Shown one piece after another: positions 23,627 to 32,218 of a stretch of DNA of 64,000 nucleotides. Under the pieces are notes generated by a model. It saw only the letters and a list, made by a program, of their open reading frames with translations. It did not search any database and had not been told where the DNA came from. This DNA is from UBA4416 sp044238845 (lineage in GTDB: Bacteria > Bacteroidota > Bacteroidia > B-17B0 > Aurantibacillaceae): the NCBI GenBank assembly GCA_044238845.1, contig JBIICN010000018.1, positions 5,414-69,413 on the forward strand, written 5' to 3'. The stretch's first letter is position 1. Each line of letters opens with the position of its first letter. A program made the translations under genes and the position numbers.

Positions 23627-26101
23627 CTACTTATTCTCAGGTAAACTTAACAAATTCACAAATAAGCGGTAAGCGCCAGGAATACCAGCTGGTAGCTCTC
23701 TAAAGAAAACTAACCCAGTATAAACAAAATTACCTTTGCCATATTTGCCTATAATTAAACTACCGTCGCTTGATTTTTCGTTTGGGTCGTTCATGGTAAA
23801 AATGGTTTCATATTGTTTGTCAATTTCAGTGGCAAAATAAATGCCTCGTTCTTGAATCCAGCCATCAAAATCTTTTTGAGTAATTTGATTTGGGAAGTTT
23901 AGTGCAGAATGTTTCTCGTTACTAAATTTTACTTCTGCTTTTTCGTTAGTCACTCTATCTCTTGAAATGGTAAAAGGATAGGGACCAATATTTGCTTTTA
24001 CAGGCCCAATGCGGTTATTGGTATTGTATTGCACAATTAAATTACCACCATTTTTAACATACTCCATCAATTTTGGATAATGAACTTGTAAACGGTCATT
24101 AGTGTTATAAGCACGAACCCCTGATACAATAGCGTTATATTGAGATAGATTTCCGTTAACTAATAATTCATCTGTCAAAACAGTAACGTTATATCCAATT
24201 TGCTTTAAGCAGGCAGGTACATCGTCTCCAGCGCCAGGAATATAACCAATAGACGTTCCTGTTTTCTTTAAATCAATATTTACTAAACCAGCTTCGGCAT
24301 CACTTAAAATAAATTGATAAGGAATGTGGTCGTACTCAATTCGTTTAATGCTCTTATTATATGAAATACTATTTATTAAAACAGAAGCTTGTATTTGTCC
24401 ATCTTTTGCGTTTTTATCAGCTACAATAGTTGCTTCTATAATAGCCTCATCACCCTTGTTAGCTAATTTAAATTCTGGATTTTTAATAGAGATATTCCAT
24501 CCCGCACTTCCATTTAATTCGAGTTTACCGTTTGTATTTGCTGTATTAGCTTTAACGGTTATAGAAATTGTTTTTGGAGTTGCGTCTGTAAATACAAACA
24601 CTTTCTCAGGAATGTTAACCGTTGCTGGAGGTAATATCTCAAACGGACGATAAATTTCTCCTTTTACAGGGTCGGTAAATTTATATACTAATGCGCGTTC
24701 AATTTTTAAATTCAAATCTAAAATTGAGATATTAAAAATAACTTTAGTTGATGATGCATTCTCTGGTTTACCAATTAAATCAGGATTAGTAACGGTATAT
24801 AAACCAATATCATGTTTTTCATTTAACCAATAAGGATTAGAAAAAGATAATGAATTAGATAGTTTTTCTTTACGTTTAAACGTATACAATTCATTTGCTT
24901 TTAAAGATAAAGCTGTCGTTGTATCACTATTTAAATAAGAAACACTATTTAGTTTTACATCGCTTTTATTACGATTTACGATTTGTGTAGTGATAGCAAC
25001 ATCGTTTCCAGATATACCAATATAATCAGCAGTTGACGCCTCTAACCATAAACCAGAACAAGCAAGTAACAAAGTTTCAGTTTCTTTTAATTTTTGTTGT
25101 TTCCAATATTTTAAATGAGTATTGGATTCATCTAATGCTTGAATTTGTTTGTAAATAGCAACTAAGTCTGCAAGGCTATTTTCAGGTGCTTGAGGATTAT
25201 ATGTTTTAATACAATCGTCAATTAATTTTTGAATTTTTTCTTGCCCTTTAAATTTTGCCCAAGTGGTATTAATGCCTTCAAACAAATCTGCTGAAACGCT
25301 ATCACCTTTTAGTAATTTAAAATATTCGATGTTAGAACCACGTTGTTTAGCAGAACCAAAGCCTTGACTTTTGTGACAAGAGCGACTCTCAGCAGCAATT
25401 TCACCATAGCTTTTTCCTAATAAAGGATTAAACACACCCACATCTATTTTTAATTGATTAGGAGCTGTGGTGTTGGTTGTTCCAAAATTAAAAGTGTTCC
25501 AAAAGATTCTTTTAGCTTGCCATACTTGAACATATTTTAATTGTTCTGGGAAACGTTTTGGATCGGCTGCGGCATCAAATGCCTCAACGGCTAACATAGC
25601 AGATGCTGTATGATGTCCATGCCCACCTTCGCCAGTTGTAGGAAAACGACAAATAATCACATCAGGCTTAAAACGACGAATCGTTAAAACGACATCAGCC
25701 AAAATACTGTCTTTGTTCCAAATAGTAAAAGTTTCTTCAGGATTTTTAGAGTAACCAAAGTCATTAGCTCTTGTGAAAAATTGCTCTGCACCATCTATTC
25801 TTCTGGCTGCTAATAATTCTTGTGTTCTTATTAATCCTAATAATTCGCCTTGTTCTTTACCAATTAAGTTTTGTCCACCATCTCCACGGGTTAGAGATAA
25901 ATAACCAGTTCGTAATTTCTTTTCATTAGCCAAGTAACCTAACAATCGTGTATTTTCATCATCAGGATGCGCCGCTACATAAAGCACGCTTCCAACAGTA
26001 TTTAATTTTTTTAAACCTTGAATAATGTCAGCGCAATTTTGAGCATAGTGTGATATATATCCAAATAAAGGAAGAGCAAGAAGCAGGAGTTGTTTTTTCA
26101 T
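23627..26101 (-). CDS. Secreted PIG-L family deacetylase, large form
   Basis: An 824-residue exported protein. After a signal peptide (ending YAQ) comes a LmbE/PIG-L zinc-dependent N-deacetylase domain, with zinc-binding AHPDDEN at residues 44-50 and the later GGHGHHTASA histidine motif. A long middle region (about 290-600) is beta-rich, with NEW3-like or Ig-like modules, and the last 200 residues have a GATase1-like Rossmann pattern (YNAIVSGVRAYNTNDRL, GGNLIVQYNTN). It probably acts on a GlcNAc-containing substrate outside the cell membrane. The symporter operon follows it. Confidence 0.88.
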   Translation of the reverse strand: MKKQLLLLALPLFGYISHYAQNCADIIQGLKKLNTVGSVLYVAAHPDDENTRLLGYLANEKKLRTGYLSLTRGDGGQNLIGKEQGELLGLIRTQELLAARRIDGAEQFFTRANDFGYSKNPEETFTIWNKDSILADVVLTIRRFKPDVIICRFPTTGEGGHGHHTASAMLAVEAFDAAADPKRFPEQLKYVQVWQAKRIFWNTFNFGTTNTTAPNQLKIDVGVFNPLLGKSYGEIAAESRSCHKSQGFGSAKQRGSNIEYFKLLKGDSVSADLFEGINTTWAKFKGQEKIQKLIDDCIKTYNPQAPENSLADLVAIYKQIQALDESNTHLKYWKQQKLKETETLLLACSGLWLEASTADYIGISGNDVAITTQIVNRNKSDVKLNSVSYLNSDTTTALSLKANELYTFKRKEKLSNSLSFSNPYWLNEKHDIGLYTVTNPDLIGKPENASSTKVIFNISILDLNLKIERALVYKFTDPVKGEIYRPFEILPPATVNIPEKVFVFTDATPKTISITVKANTANTNGKLELNGSAGWNISIKNPEFKLANKGDEAIIEATIVADKNAKDGQIQASVLINSISYNKSIKRIEYDHIPYQFILSDAEAGLVNIDLKKTGTSIGYIPGAGDDVPACLKQIGYNVTVLTDELLVNGNLSQYNAIVSGVRAYNTNDRLQVHYPKLMEYVKNGGNLIVQYNTNNRIGPVKANIGPYPFTISRDRVTNEKAEVKFSNEKHSALNFPNQITQKDFDGWIQERGIYFATEIDKQYETIFTMNDPNEKSSDGSLIIGKYGKGNFVYTGLVFFRELPAGIPGAYRLFVNLLSLPENK

Positions 26102-26129
26102 ATGTCTAAATTATTGTTTTTTTATTGCC

Positions 26130-26191
26130 ATATGGTATAACCATGTTTAGTCATTCGTGTTTGTAATGGATGTAACATGGTTATTTCATAT
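26130..26191. repeat. Hairpin element H1 (copy 1)
   Basis: Perfect 11-base stem ATAACCATGTT (26137-26147) with AACATGGTTAT (26174-26184), extended by ATATG (26130-26134) and CATAT (26187-26191) across a two-by-two internal loop; the loop contains CATT/AATG. It lies between two divergent genes. A second copy in inverse orientation is at 31237-31297. Confidence 0.8.
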
Positions 26192-26288
26192 TCGTTTTAA
26201 TACAAGATTTTGAAGATAATAATTATTACTTCAATTAAAATAATTATCAATTGTTAATTTGAATCTTTATTAAAGACAAATTAAATCC

Positions 26289-26296
26289 TATTTTTG
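26289..26296 (+). promoter_or_regulatory. -7 promoter box (TATTTTTG)
   Basis: TAnnTTTG match nine bases before the ATG at 26306 of meaB, implying a very short leader. An in-frame TTG at 26294 is inside the box and is rejected. Confidence 0.55.
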
Positions 26297-26305
26297 TTTT
26301 GTATA

Positions 26306-27283
26306 ATGAAAAAAGTGTTCAACATAAACGAAATGACGGATGGAATTTTATCATCTAACATTTCCTATGTGAGTAAAGCAATTACATTAGTTGAATCTAC
26401 TAAACAGGAGCATCAAGAGCAGGCTCAGCAAATCATTAATGCCATTATCAAACATAGCGGTAATTCTTTTCGATTAGGAATTACTGGTGTGCCAGGTGTA
26501 GGGAAAAGTACTTTTATTGAAAGCTTTGGTTTAGAAGTGATTAATCGTGGACATAAATTGGCTGTATTAGCAATTGATCCAAGTAGTCAATTAAGTAAAG
26601 GAAGTATTTTAGGAGATAAAACGCGTATGGAACAATTATCTGTTCATCCTAAAGCCTTTATTCGTCCCTCGCCAAGTTCTGGTAGTTTAGGGGGTGTGGC
26701 TCGTAAAACGAAAGAAAGCATCATTATTTGTGAAGCAGCAGGATATGATTATATCTTTATTGAAACCGTTGGAGTAGGGCAAAGCGAAACAGCTGTTCAT
26801 CAGTTAACAGATTTCTTTTTATTGTTAATGTTGGCTGGAGCAGGCGATGAGTTACAAGGAATTAAGCGTGGTATTATGGAAATGGCAGATGGTATGGTAA
26901 TTACCAAAGCTGATGGGAGTAATACTGATAAAGCTAAGATGGCTCGCGGTGAATATGCTCGTGCCTTACATTTATTTCCACCAACCGAAAGTAATTGGAT
27001 TCCGGAGGTGTTAACTTGCTCAAGTACTGAAAATAAAGGAATTAAAGAAGTGTATGATATGATTGATAAATACAAACGTCATACAATCACTAATCATTTT
27101 TTTGAGACAAAACGTGCCAACCAAACTAAACAATGGTTGCATCAAACCATTAATGATACCTTGATTGAACGCTTTTATTCTAATCCAAAGATAAAAGAAG
27201 AGATTTTAAAAATTGAAAAACAGTTAGAACAAAATCAAATAAATCCATATCAAGCAGCCATGGATTTGTTTAAGAACATATAA
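26306..27283 (+). CDS. meaB: Methylmalonyl-CoA mutase-associated GTPase MeaB (ArgK)
   Basis: A 325-residue G3E-family GTPase that guards and reactivates the B12-dependent methylmalonyl-CoA mutase. The P-loop is GVPGVGKST, followed by LAIDPSSQLSKGSILGDKTRM, the switch/Walker B ETVGVGQSE, and the base-recognition ITKADG. The C-terminal helical dimerisation arm is present. The mutase genes are not in this window. The start at 26306 is the first ATG after the -7 box. Confidence 0.95.
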   Translation: MKKVFNINEMTDGILSSNISYVSKAITLVESTKQEHQEQAQQIINAIIKHSGNSFRLGITGVPGVGKSTFIESFGLEVINRGHKLAVLAIDPSSQLSKGSILGDKTRMEQLSVHPKAFIRPSPSSGSLGGVARKTKESIIICEAAGYDYIFIETVGVGQSETAVHQLTDFFLLLMLAGAGDELQGIKRGIMEMADGMVITKADGSNTDKAKMARGEYARALHLFPPTESNWIPEVLTCSSTENKGIKEVYDMIDKYKRHTITNHFFETKRANQTKQWLHQTINDTLIERFYSNPKIKEEILKIEKQLEQNQINPYQAAMDLFKNI

Positions 27284-27305
27284 ATTAAAAGATTGAATGA
27301 AATAT

Positions 27306-27344
27306 TTCCCCCTCTTGAGGGGGTGCCCGCAGGGCGGGGGAGGA
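27306..27344. repeat. G/C-rich hairpin repeat R4, upstream of the DUF559 gene
   Basis: CCCCCTC-TT-GAGGGGG hairpin, then the small hairpin GCCC-GCA-GGGC, then GGGGGAGGA. The terminal GGGAGG ends six bases before the ATG at 27350, ideal Shine-Dalgarno spacing. R5 at the other end of the gene is in the opposite orientation. Confidence 0.85.
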
Positions 27345-27349
27345 AAAAG

Positions 27350-27733
27350 ATGATTGCAGAAAAAGAAAACCATTTACTATATAATAAAAATCTACAACCA
27401 TTTGCTAATAAAAATAGAAAGCAAATGACTAAAGCAGAGGCTTGTTTGTGGAAATACGCTTTAAGAGCAAAACAAATGGGTTATACTTTTAATCGTCAAC
27501 GTCCCGTTTTAAATTACATTGCTGATTTTATGTGTAAAGAATTAAAGTTAATAATTGAAGTTGATGGTTATTCTCATTTATTAGAAGATGTAATAGAAAA
27601 TGATATTGTAAGACAACAAAAATTAGAAAATGCTGGTTTTAAAGTCATTCGATTTAAAAGCGAAGAAGTTTTAAAAGATATAAAAAGAGTAAGAGAAATT
27701 ATTCAAATTACAATTGACGAATTAATAAAATAA
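27350..27733 (+). CDS. DUF559 (Vsr-like PD-(D/E)xK) endonuclease-domain protein
   Basis: A 127-residue protein with the DUF559 domain. NRKQMTKAEACLWKYALR is the typical N-terminal part; FNRQRPVLNYIADF then IIEVDGYSH give the catalytic D...ExD motif of the PD-(D/E)xK nuclease fold, and RQQKLENAGFKVIRFKSEEV closes the domain. Related to Vsr mismatch nicking enzymes; natural substrate is unknown. The ATG at 27350 is chosen; the longer frame translates repeat R4. It is flanked by R4 and R5 in inverted orientation, which resembles a small mobile cassette. Confidence 0.88.
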   Translation: MIAEKENHLLYNKNLQPFANKNRKQMTKAEACLWKYALRAKQMGYTFNRQRPVLNYIADFMCKELKLIIEVDGYSHLLEDVIENDIVRQQKLENAGFKVIRFKSEEVLKDIKRVREIIQITIDELIK

Positions 27734-27737
27734 TAAA

Positions 27738-27766
27738 TCCTCCCCCTGCCCCCTCCAGAGGGGGAT
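27738..27766. repeat. G/C-rich hairpin repeat R5, downstream of the DUF559 gene
   Basis: Reverse complement of the R1 sequence except for a flanking base: TCCTCCCCCTG then CCCCCTC-CA-GAGGGGG. It starts four bases after the DUF559 stop and ends directly before the glycosyltransferase gene. Confidence 0.85.
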
Positions 27767-27775
27767 ATGTTGTGT

Positions 27776-28897
27776 ATGCAAAAAAAAAGAATCATAGTTT
27801 CCGTTATTAATGATTTGGTAACCGACCAAAGAGTAGCTCGTACATGTTCAGTCTTATTTGAATTGAATTACAAGGTACTATTAGTTGGACGAGAACAAAA
27901 GAACTCTAAGCCTTTAGAAAAAAGAGATTACGATTGCATTCGCATGAAATTGTTATTTGAACAAGGACCGCAGTTTTATCTATTCTTTAATATTCGCTTA
28001 TTTTTTGTTTTGCTATTTACCAAAGCAGATGTTTTGTTAGCAAATGATTTAGATACCTTATTGCCAAACTATTTTGTTTCTAAACTAAAAGGTATTCCTT
28101 TAATTTATGATAGTCATGAAATTTTTTGTGAAGTACCAGAGCTTCAAAATAACCCAAGCAAAAAGCGTATTTGGGAAAAGTTAGAATCTTGGATAGTTCC
28201 TAAATTGAAGTATTGCATCACTGTTAATCAAAGCATTGCTGATTACTTCACCAATAAATATAAAGTACCATTTATTTTTGTGAGAAACATTCCTCATTAT
28301 CCTAAATTAGTGAGTTTAAAATCACGTTCAGAATTAAATTTACCTCCTGCTAAAAAAATAGTGATTTTGCAAGGCGCAGGAATAAATGTACAACGTGGGG
28401 CCGAAGAATTGGTTGAGGCTTTTCAATATTTAGATGAAAATTATTTGTTGCTAATTATAGGTAGCGGAGACGTGATTCATCAATTAAAAGAGAATGCCAT
28501 AAAATTTCAATTGCAAAATAAAGTTAAATTCATTGATAAGATTCCTGCATCAGAATTAAGACAGTATACTTCTAATTCAAACCTTGGAATCACCATTGAT
28601 AAGGATTCTAACATGAATTATCATTTTTCTTTACCAAATAAAGTGTTTGATTACATGCATGCTGGTATCCCAATTTTGGCATCAAAACTTCCTGAAATTG
28701 AAAATATAGTTAATGCCTACCATATTGGCACATTTATTGAAAATCACGAGCCACAACACATTGCTCAACAGATCAGTAGTTTTTTAAACAGCAACGAGTA
28801 TTTAGAATATAAAAGTAACACCGTTATTGCTGCTATCGAAAACAACTGGCAAACTGAAAAGCAAAAATTAGTAAAACTTTTCAATGAAATTTCATAA
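27776..28897 (+). CDS. Glycosyltransferase family 4-like
   Basis: A 373-residue GT-B-fold transferase. The N-terminal half starts KRIIVSVINDLVTDQRVART, a pattern seen in Bacteroidota surface-glycan transferases, and contains LLANDLDTLLPNY and LIYDSHEIFCEVPEL. The donor domain has VILQGAGINVQRGAEELVEAF and then a loop NYHFSLPNKVFDYMHAGIPILAS with the expected E/G-rich donor-binding layout. The start at 27776 fits homologous N-termini; an ATG three codons earlier (27767) is also possible. It overlaps the next gene by 14 bases. Confidence 0.87.
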   Translation: MQKKRIIVSVINDLVTDQRVARTCSVLFELNYKVLLVGREQKNSKPLEKRDYDCIRMKLLFEQGPQFYLFFNIRLFFVLLFTKADVLLANDLDTLLPNYFVSKLKGIPLIYDSHEIFCEVPELQNNPSKKRIWEKLESWIVPKLKYCITVNQSIADYFTNKYKVPFIFVRNIPHYPKLVSLKSRSELNLPPAKKIVILQGAGINVQRGAEELVEAFQYLDENYLLLIIGSGDVIHQLKENAIKFQLQNKVKFIDKIPASELRQYTSNSNLGITIDKDSNMNYHFSLPNKVFDYMHAGIPILASKLPEIENIVNAYHIGTFIENHEPQHIAQQISSFLNSNEYLEYKSNTVIAAIENNWQTEKQKLVKLFNEIS

Positions 28898-29363
28898 ATA
28901 CATATTTGTTAGTTTCATTTTAATTTCTTCTATAGCTTTTTCCCAACCTACGTTTACAAATATTGACACTCTTTTTACTAGGAATTTTAAAACAGTTAGT
29001 TTAAAGGATTCCACTCTTTATTTAAAGATTTTAAATCAATCAGCTATTTTTAAAGGTAAAACCGCTAAAAACAAATCGGATTCATTATTGATATTAAAGC
29101 CATTCACAGATGCGTATTCTGATTTAATTGAATCCTTAACCGAAATGAGTTTAAGTCCAGATTTCATCGTTGAGTACTCTAATTACGAATGTTTAAATAA
29201 AAAATTAATATTAGCTAATGCCGACGGTAAAACACCAATTCATGTGAATCTGATTATCAATAATTCATTTACGGTGAAAATGTTATTTTGGGTAACTGCG
29301 AATAAAGGGAAGTACTCTATTGAAACACCTATGATTCCTATGTTTGTAGAAAATAAAGAATAA
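28884..29363 (+). CDS. Hypothetical exported protein
   Basis: A 159-residue protein of unknown function with a signal peptide (MKFHKYIFVSFILISSIAFS, cleaved before QPT). The mature part has no recognised domain; it alternates helical and strand segments and has one cysteine (NYECLNKK). Its start overlaps the 3' end of the glycosyltransferase gene by 14 bases, so the pair is probably translated together. It converges on the ABC exporter gene with a two-base gap and no terminator. Confidence 0.7.
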   Translation: MKFHKYIFVSFILISSIAFSQPTFTNIDTLFTRNFKTVSLKDSTLYLKILNQSAIFKGKTAKNKSDSLLILKPFTDAYSDLIESLTEMSLSPDFIVEYSNYECLNKKLILANADGKTPIHVNLIINNSFTVKMLFWVTANKGKYSIETPMIPMFVENKE

Positions 29364-29365
29364 TT

Positions 29366-31114
29366 CTACTTTCTCTCTCCAATTTGTTGTCTCCACATGG
29401 CGTAGTACAACCCTTTCTCATTCAATAAATCTTGGTGTTTGCCTTGCTCAATAATTTTCCCTTGTTCTAATACAAATATTTTATCTGCATGCATGATCGT
29501 AGATAAACGATGCGCAATTAAAACGGTGATTTGATCTTTCTTTGAAGATATATTTCTGATAGTTTGTGTAACCTCTTCTTCCGTAATCGAATCTAATGCA
29601 GAAGTAGCTTCGTCAAAAATCAATAAACGAGGATTACGTAATAATGCCCTCGCAATGGATAATCGTTGTTTTTCTCCACCCGACACTTTAATACCTCCTT
29701 CACCAATAGTAGTATTTACTCCATTTTCAGCACGTTTTAATAAATTATGACAAGCCGCTTTTTGTAACACATCATTAATTTCTTCATCTGTGGCATTGGG
29801 TTTCACAAACAATAAATTGTCTTTAATAGTTCCGCTAAATAATTGTGCATCCTGAGTCACAAATCCTAATTGTTGTCTTAATTCGGTTAAGTCAATTTCT
29901 TTAGCATTTTTTTCATTGTAAAAAATATCACCTTCGTTTGGATTATATAATCCAACTAACATTTTCACTAAGGTTGTTTTTCCACTTCCTGACGGGCCAA
30001 CAAAAGCAATGGTTTCTCCTGCGTTGGCTTGAAAAGAAATATCTTGAACGGCATAGTAATTCGCTGTTTGATGTTTGAAAGTAATGTTTGAAAAACGTAA
30101 GTTGTTGATGGCGCCAATTGTTTTTGGATTCTCTGGTTTTGCTTCACTTTTAGATTCCATCAACTTTGTAAAATTGTCCATGGATGCTTTCGTTTCATTA
30201 TAAGTAGCAATCACATTTCCTAGTTCTTGCAGAGGATTAAATAAAAAGAAGGAGAAAAACATTAATGTGATTAAATCACCTGGTTTAATAATTTCTCTAA
30301 ACAAAAACATATAAAGAGTAAATACTAAACTGGTTCTCATAAAGTGTACGGTTGTACCTTGTATAAAACTTAAGGAACGAATGAAACGTACTTTTTTTAA
30401 TTCTAACCCTAAAATTTTAATAGTAGTAGTATTTAAACGATTCACTTCTTGCTCGGTTAATCCTAAGCTTTTTACCAATTCAATATTTCGTAATGATTCA
30501 GTAGTTGCTCCAGCTAAAGCGGTTGTTTCTCCTAAGATTTCTTTTGATACCTTTTTTATTTTTTTACCTAAAAAAGAACTAATAAAAGCAATCACAGGAA
30601 CGGTTGCTAAAAATATAGGACCTAATAACCAATGAATATTTACGGCATAAATCACTACAAATGTGATACCTACCAATGATTGAAAAATCATTGAGATAGA
30701 AAAGGTAATAAACTTCTCGCAATCACTTTTAACCTTTTGTAGTTTGCCTAATGTTTCACCACTTCGTTGGTCTTCAAAATCTTGGTAAGGTAGTTGAAGC
30801 GCTTTTTGGATGCCATCTGTATACATTTGAGCGCCAACTCGTTGAATAATAATATTTGTGAAATAATCTTGAAAGTTTTTAGCGATTCTCGACATCATAG
30901 CTGCACCTAGCGATAATGCTAACCAGCCAATAACTGCTTTAGTAAAAGTCGCATAATTTTGATTGAAATTAGCTAAACCAACACCGCATTCGTTCATTAA
31001 CTTACCTGTAATGATAGAGTCGCAAAGAGAAAAGCATTGATTGACTGCTGCCAAAAACAATGCTAAAAATAGTAAAGGTTTATGGGCTTTTATATATGTA
31101 TATAGAATTTTCAT
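29366..31114 (-). CDS. ABC exporter, fused membrane and ATPase domains
   Basis: A 582-residue half-transporter of the MsbA/LmrA type. Residues about 15-310 hold six membrane helices; the nucleotide-binding domain follows with Walker A GPSGSGKTT, the Q-loop GFVTQDAQLF, the signature VSGGEKQRLSIARAL, Walker B LLIFDEATSALD and the switch histidine in IAHRLSTI. It probably works as a homodimer exporting a lipid, drug or peptide; the substrate is unknown. A promoter lies directly upstream. Confidence 0.93.
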   Translation of the reverse strand: MKILYTYIKAHKPLLFLALFLAAVNQCFSLCDSIITGKLMNECGVGLANFNQNYATFTKAVIGWLALSLGAAMMSRIAKNFQDYFTNIIIQRVGAQMYTDGIQKALQLPYQDFEDQRSGETLGKLQKVKSDCEKFITFSISMIFQSLVGITFVVIYAVNIHWLLGPIFLATVPVIAFISSFLGKKIKKVSKEILGETTALAGATTESLRNIELVKSLGLTEQEVNRLNTTTIKILGLELKKVRFIRSLSFIQGTTVHFMRTSLVFTLYMFLFREIIKPGDLITLMFFSFFLFNPLQELGNVIATYNETKASMDNFTKLMESKSEAKPENPKTIGAINNLRFSNITFKHQTANYYAVQDISFQANAGETIAFVGPSGSGKTTLVKMLVGLYNPNEGDIFYNEKNAKEIDLTELRQQLGFVTQDAQLFSGTIKDNLLFVKPNATDEEINDVLQKAACHNLLKRAENGVNTTIGEGGIKVSGGEKQRLSIARALLRNPRLLIFDEATSALDSITEEEVTQTIRNISSKKDQITVLIAHRLSTIMHADKIFVLEQGKIIEQGKHQDLLNEKGLYYAMWRQQIGERK

Positions 31115-31134
31115 ATTATAATTAAAATAGCCTG

Positions 31135-31142
31135 CAAAATTA
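31135..31142 (-). promoter_or_regulatory. -7 promoter box (TAATTTTG on minus)
   Basis: Exact TAnnTTTG match on the minus strand, 20 bases upstream of the ABC exporter start at 31114. Confidence 0.55.
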
Positions 31143-31236
31143 CAACTAAACTTATCATAATCTGAATTAATAATGAACGGTGAATAACTATTTAATATTG
31201 ATTAACGTATAATTGAAACAAGCTTTAATTTAGCTT

Positions 31237-31297
31237 CATGAAATAGCCATGTTTCTGTGAGTGTAAAAAAACATTACAATAACATGGCTATACCATA
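31237..31297. repeat. Hairpin element H1 (copy 2, inverted)
   Basis: Perfect 11-base stem ATAGCCATGTT (31243-31253) with AACATGGCTAT (31281-31291) and an ATG/CAT extension across a small internal loop. Its reverse complement matches copy 1 at both flanks and arms; the one difference in the stem is a G-C pair in place of A-T, so pairing is retained. The loop has diverged. Confidence 0.8.
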
Positions 31298-31325
31298 CGC
31301 CCATTAAAAATAATATTAATTACGT

Positions 31326-32099
31326 ATGAATTTTGGTATTTGTTCTCTTAGTGTTATTCCTTGCCGGAAAGAACCTGCTAGTACTAGCGAAATGGTTACC
31401 CAACTATTGTTTGGAGAAACGTATACCATTGTTGAAGAAGGTGAAGACTGGATTCAAATTACCACTAATTACGATCATTACCCTTGTTGGATTAGTGCTA
31501 AACAGCATACTCGCATTACAGATTCTGATTTTAAATCATTAAAAACAAATACGTTAAGCTCAGAGTTAGTTCAAGTAATTAGTAATACAAGCAATCATTC
31601 TGTGTTCCCTTTAACTGTTGGAGCTAGTTTGCCCAACTATAAAGATGGTAAATTGAAAATAGGCGATGTTGAATTCACTTTTGAAGGACAAACTTCAGAT
31701 ATGGGCATCAAAAAGTCGGTCGAAGATTTAAAAGCTACAGCGTATCTATTTTTAAATGCTCCGTATTTATGGGGTGGTAGAAGTCCTTTTGGAATTGATT
31801 GTTCAGGATTTACACAATTGGTTTACAAATTAAACGGTTATCAATTACCGCGCGATGCGAGCCAGCAAGTGGAGTTAGGAACACCATTAAGTTTTGTTGA
31901 AGAAGCAGAAGCAGGCGATTTAGCATTTTTTGATAACGAGGAAGGAAATATTGTACATGTTGGTATGGTATTAGAAAATCAGCAAATCATTCACGCCAGC
32001 GGTTGTGTGCGTATTGATAAGTTTGATCATTACGGTATTTTCCATTCGGATAATAAAAAATACTCTCACATGTTGCGTGTGATTAAAAAGATTATTTAG
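31326..32099 (+). CDS. NlpC/P60 (C40) peptidase with SH3-like domain
   Basis: A 257-residue peptidoglycan-type gamma-glutamyl-diaminoacyl hydrolase. The N-terminal half resembles bacterial SH3 modules (VIPCRKEPASTSEMVTQLLFGETYTIVEEGEDW). The C-terminal NlpC/P60 domain has the catalytic cysteine in GIDCSGFTQ, the histidine in GNIVHVGMV and the third polar residue region QIIHASG. No signal peptide is visible, so it may act on imported muropeptides in cell-wall recycling or be exported by another route. Confidence 0.92.
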   Translation: MNFGICSLSVIPCRKEPASTSEMVTQLLFGETYTIVEEGEDWIQITTNYDHYPCWISAKQHTRITDSDFKSLKTNTLSSELVQVISNTSNHSVFPLTVGASLPNYKDGKLKIGDVEFTFEGQTSDMGIKKSVEDLKATAYLFLNAPYLWGGRSPFGIDCSGFTQLVYKLNGYQLPRDASQQVELGTPLSFVEEAEAGDLAFFDNEEGNIVHVGMVLENQQIIHASGCVRIDKFDHYGIFHSDNKKYSHMLRVIKKII

Positions 32100-32115
32100 G
32101 TTCATAGAATTTTAT

Positions 32116-32123
32116 TAATTTTG
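32116..32123 (+). promoter_or_regulatory. -7 promoter box (TAATTTTG)
   Basis: Exact TAnnTTTG match 95 bases before the oxoamine-synthase start at 32219, implying a leader of about 90 bases. Confidence 0.55.
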
Positions 32124-32218
32124 GAACTTTAAAAACAACTACATACACAGATTCGTATATTCGTACTCGATTCGTAATCTGGAAAATACCAGAGATCAAA
32201 TATTAAAAACAAAGCACT

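Noticed and set aside
27293..27349. Longer start of the DUF559 protein
   Set aside because: The added residues are the translation of repeat R4; ATG 27350 has an ideal Shine-Dalgarno.
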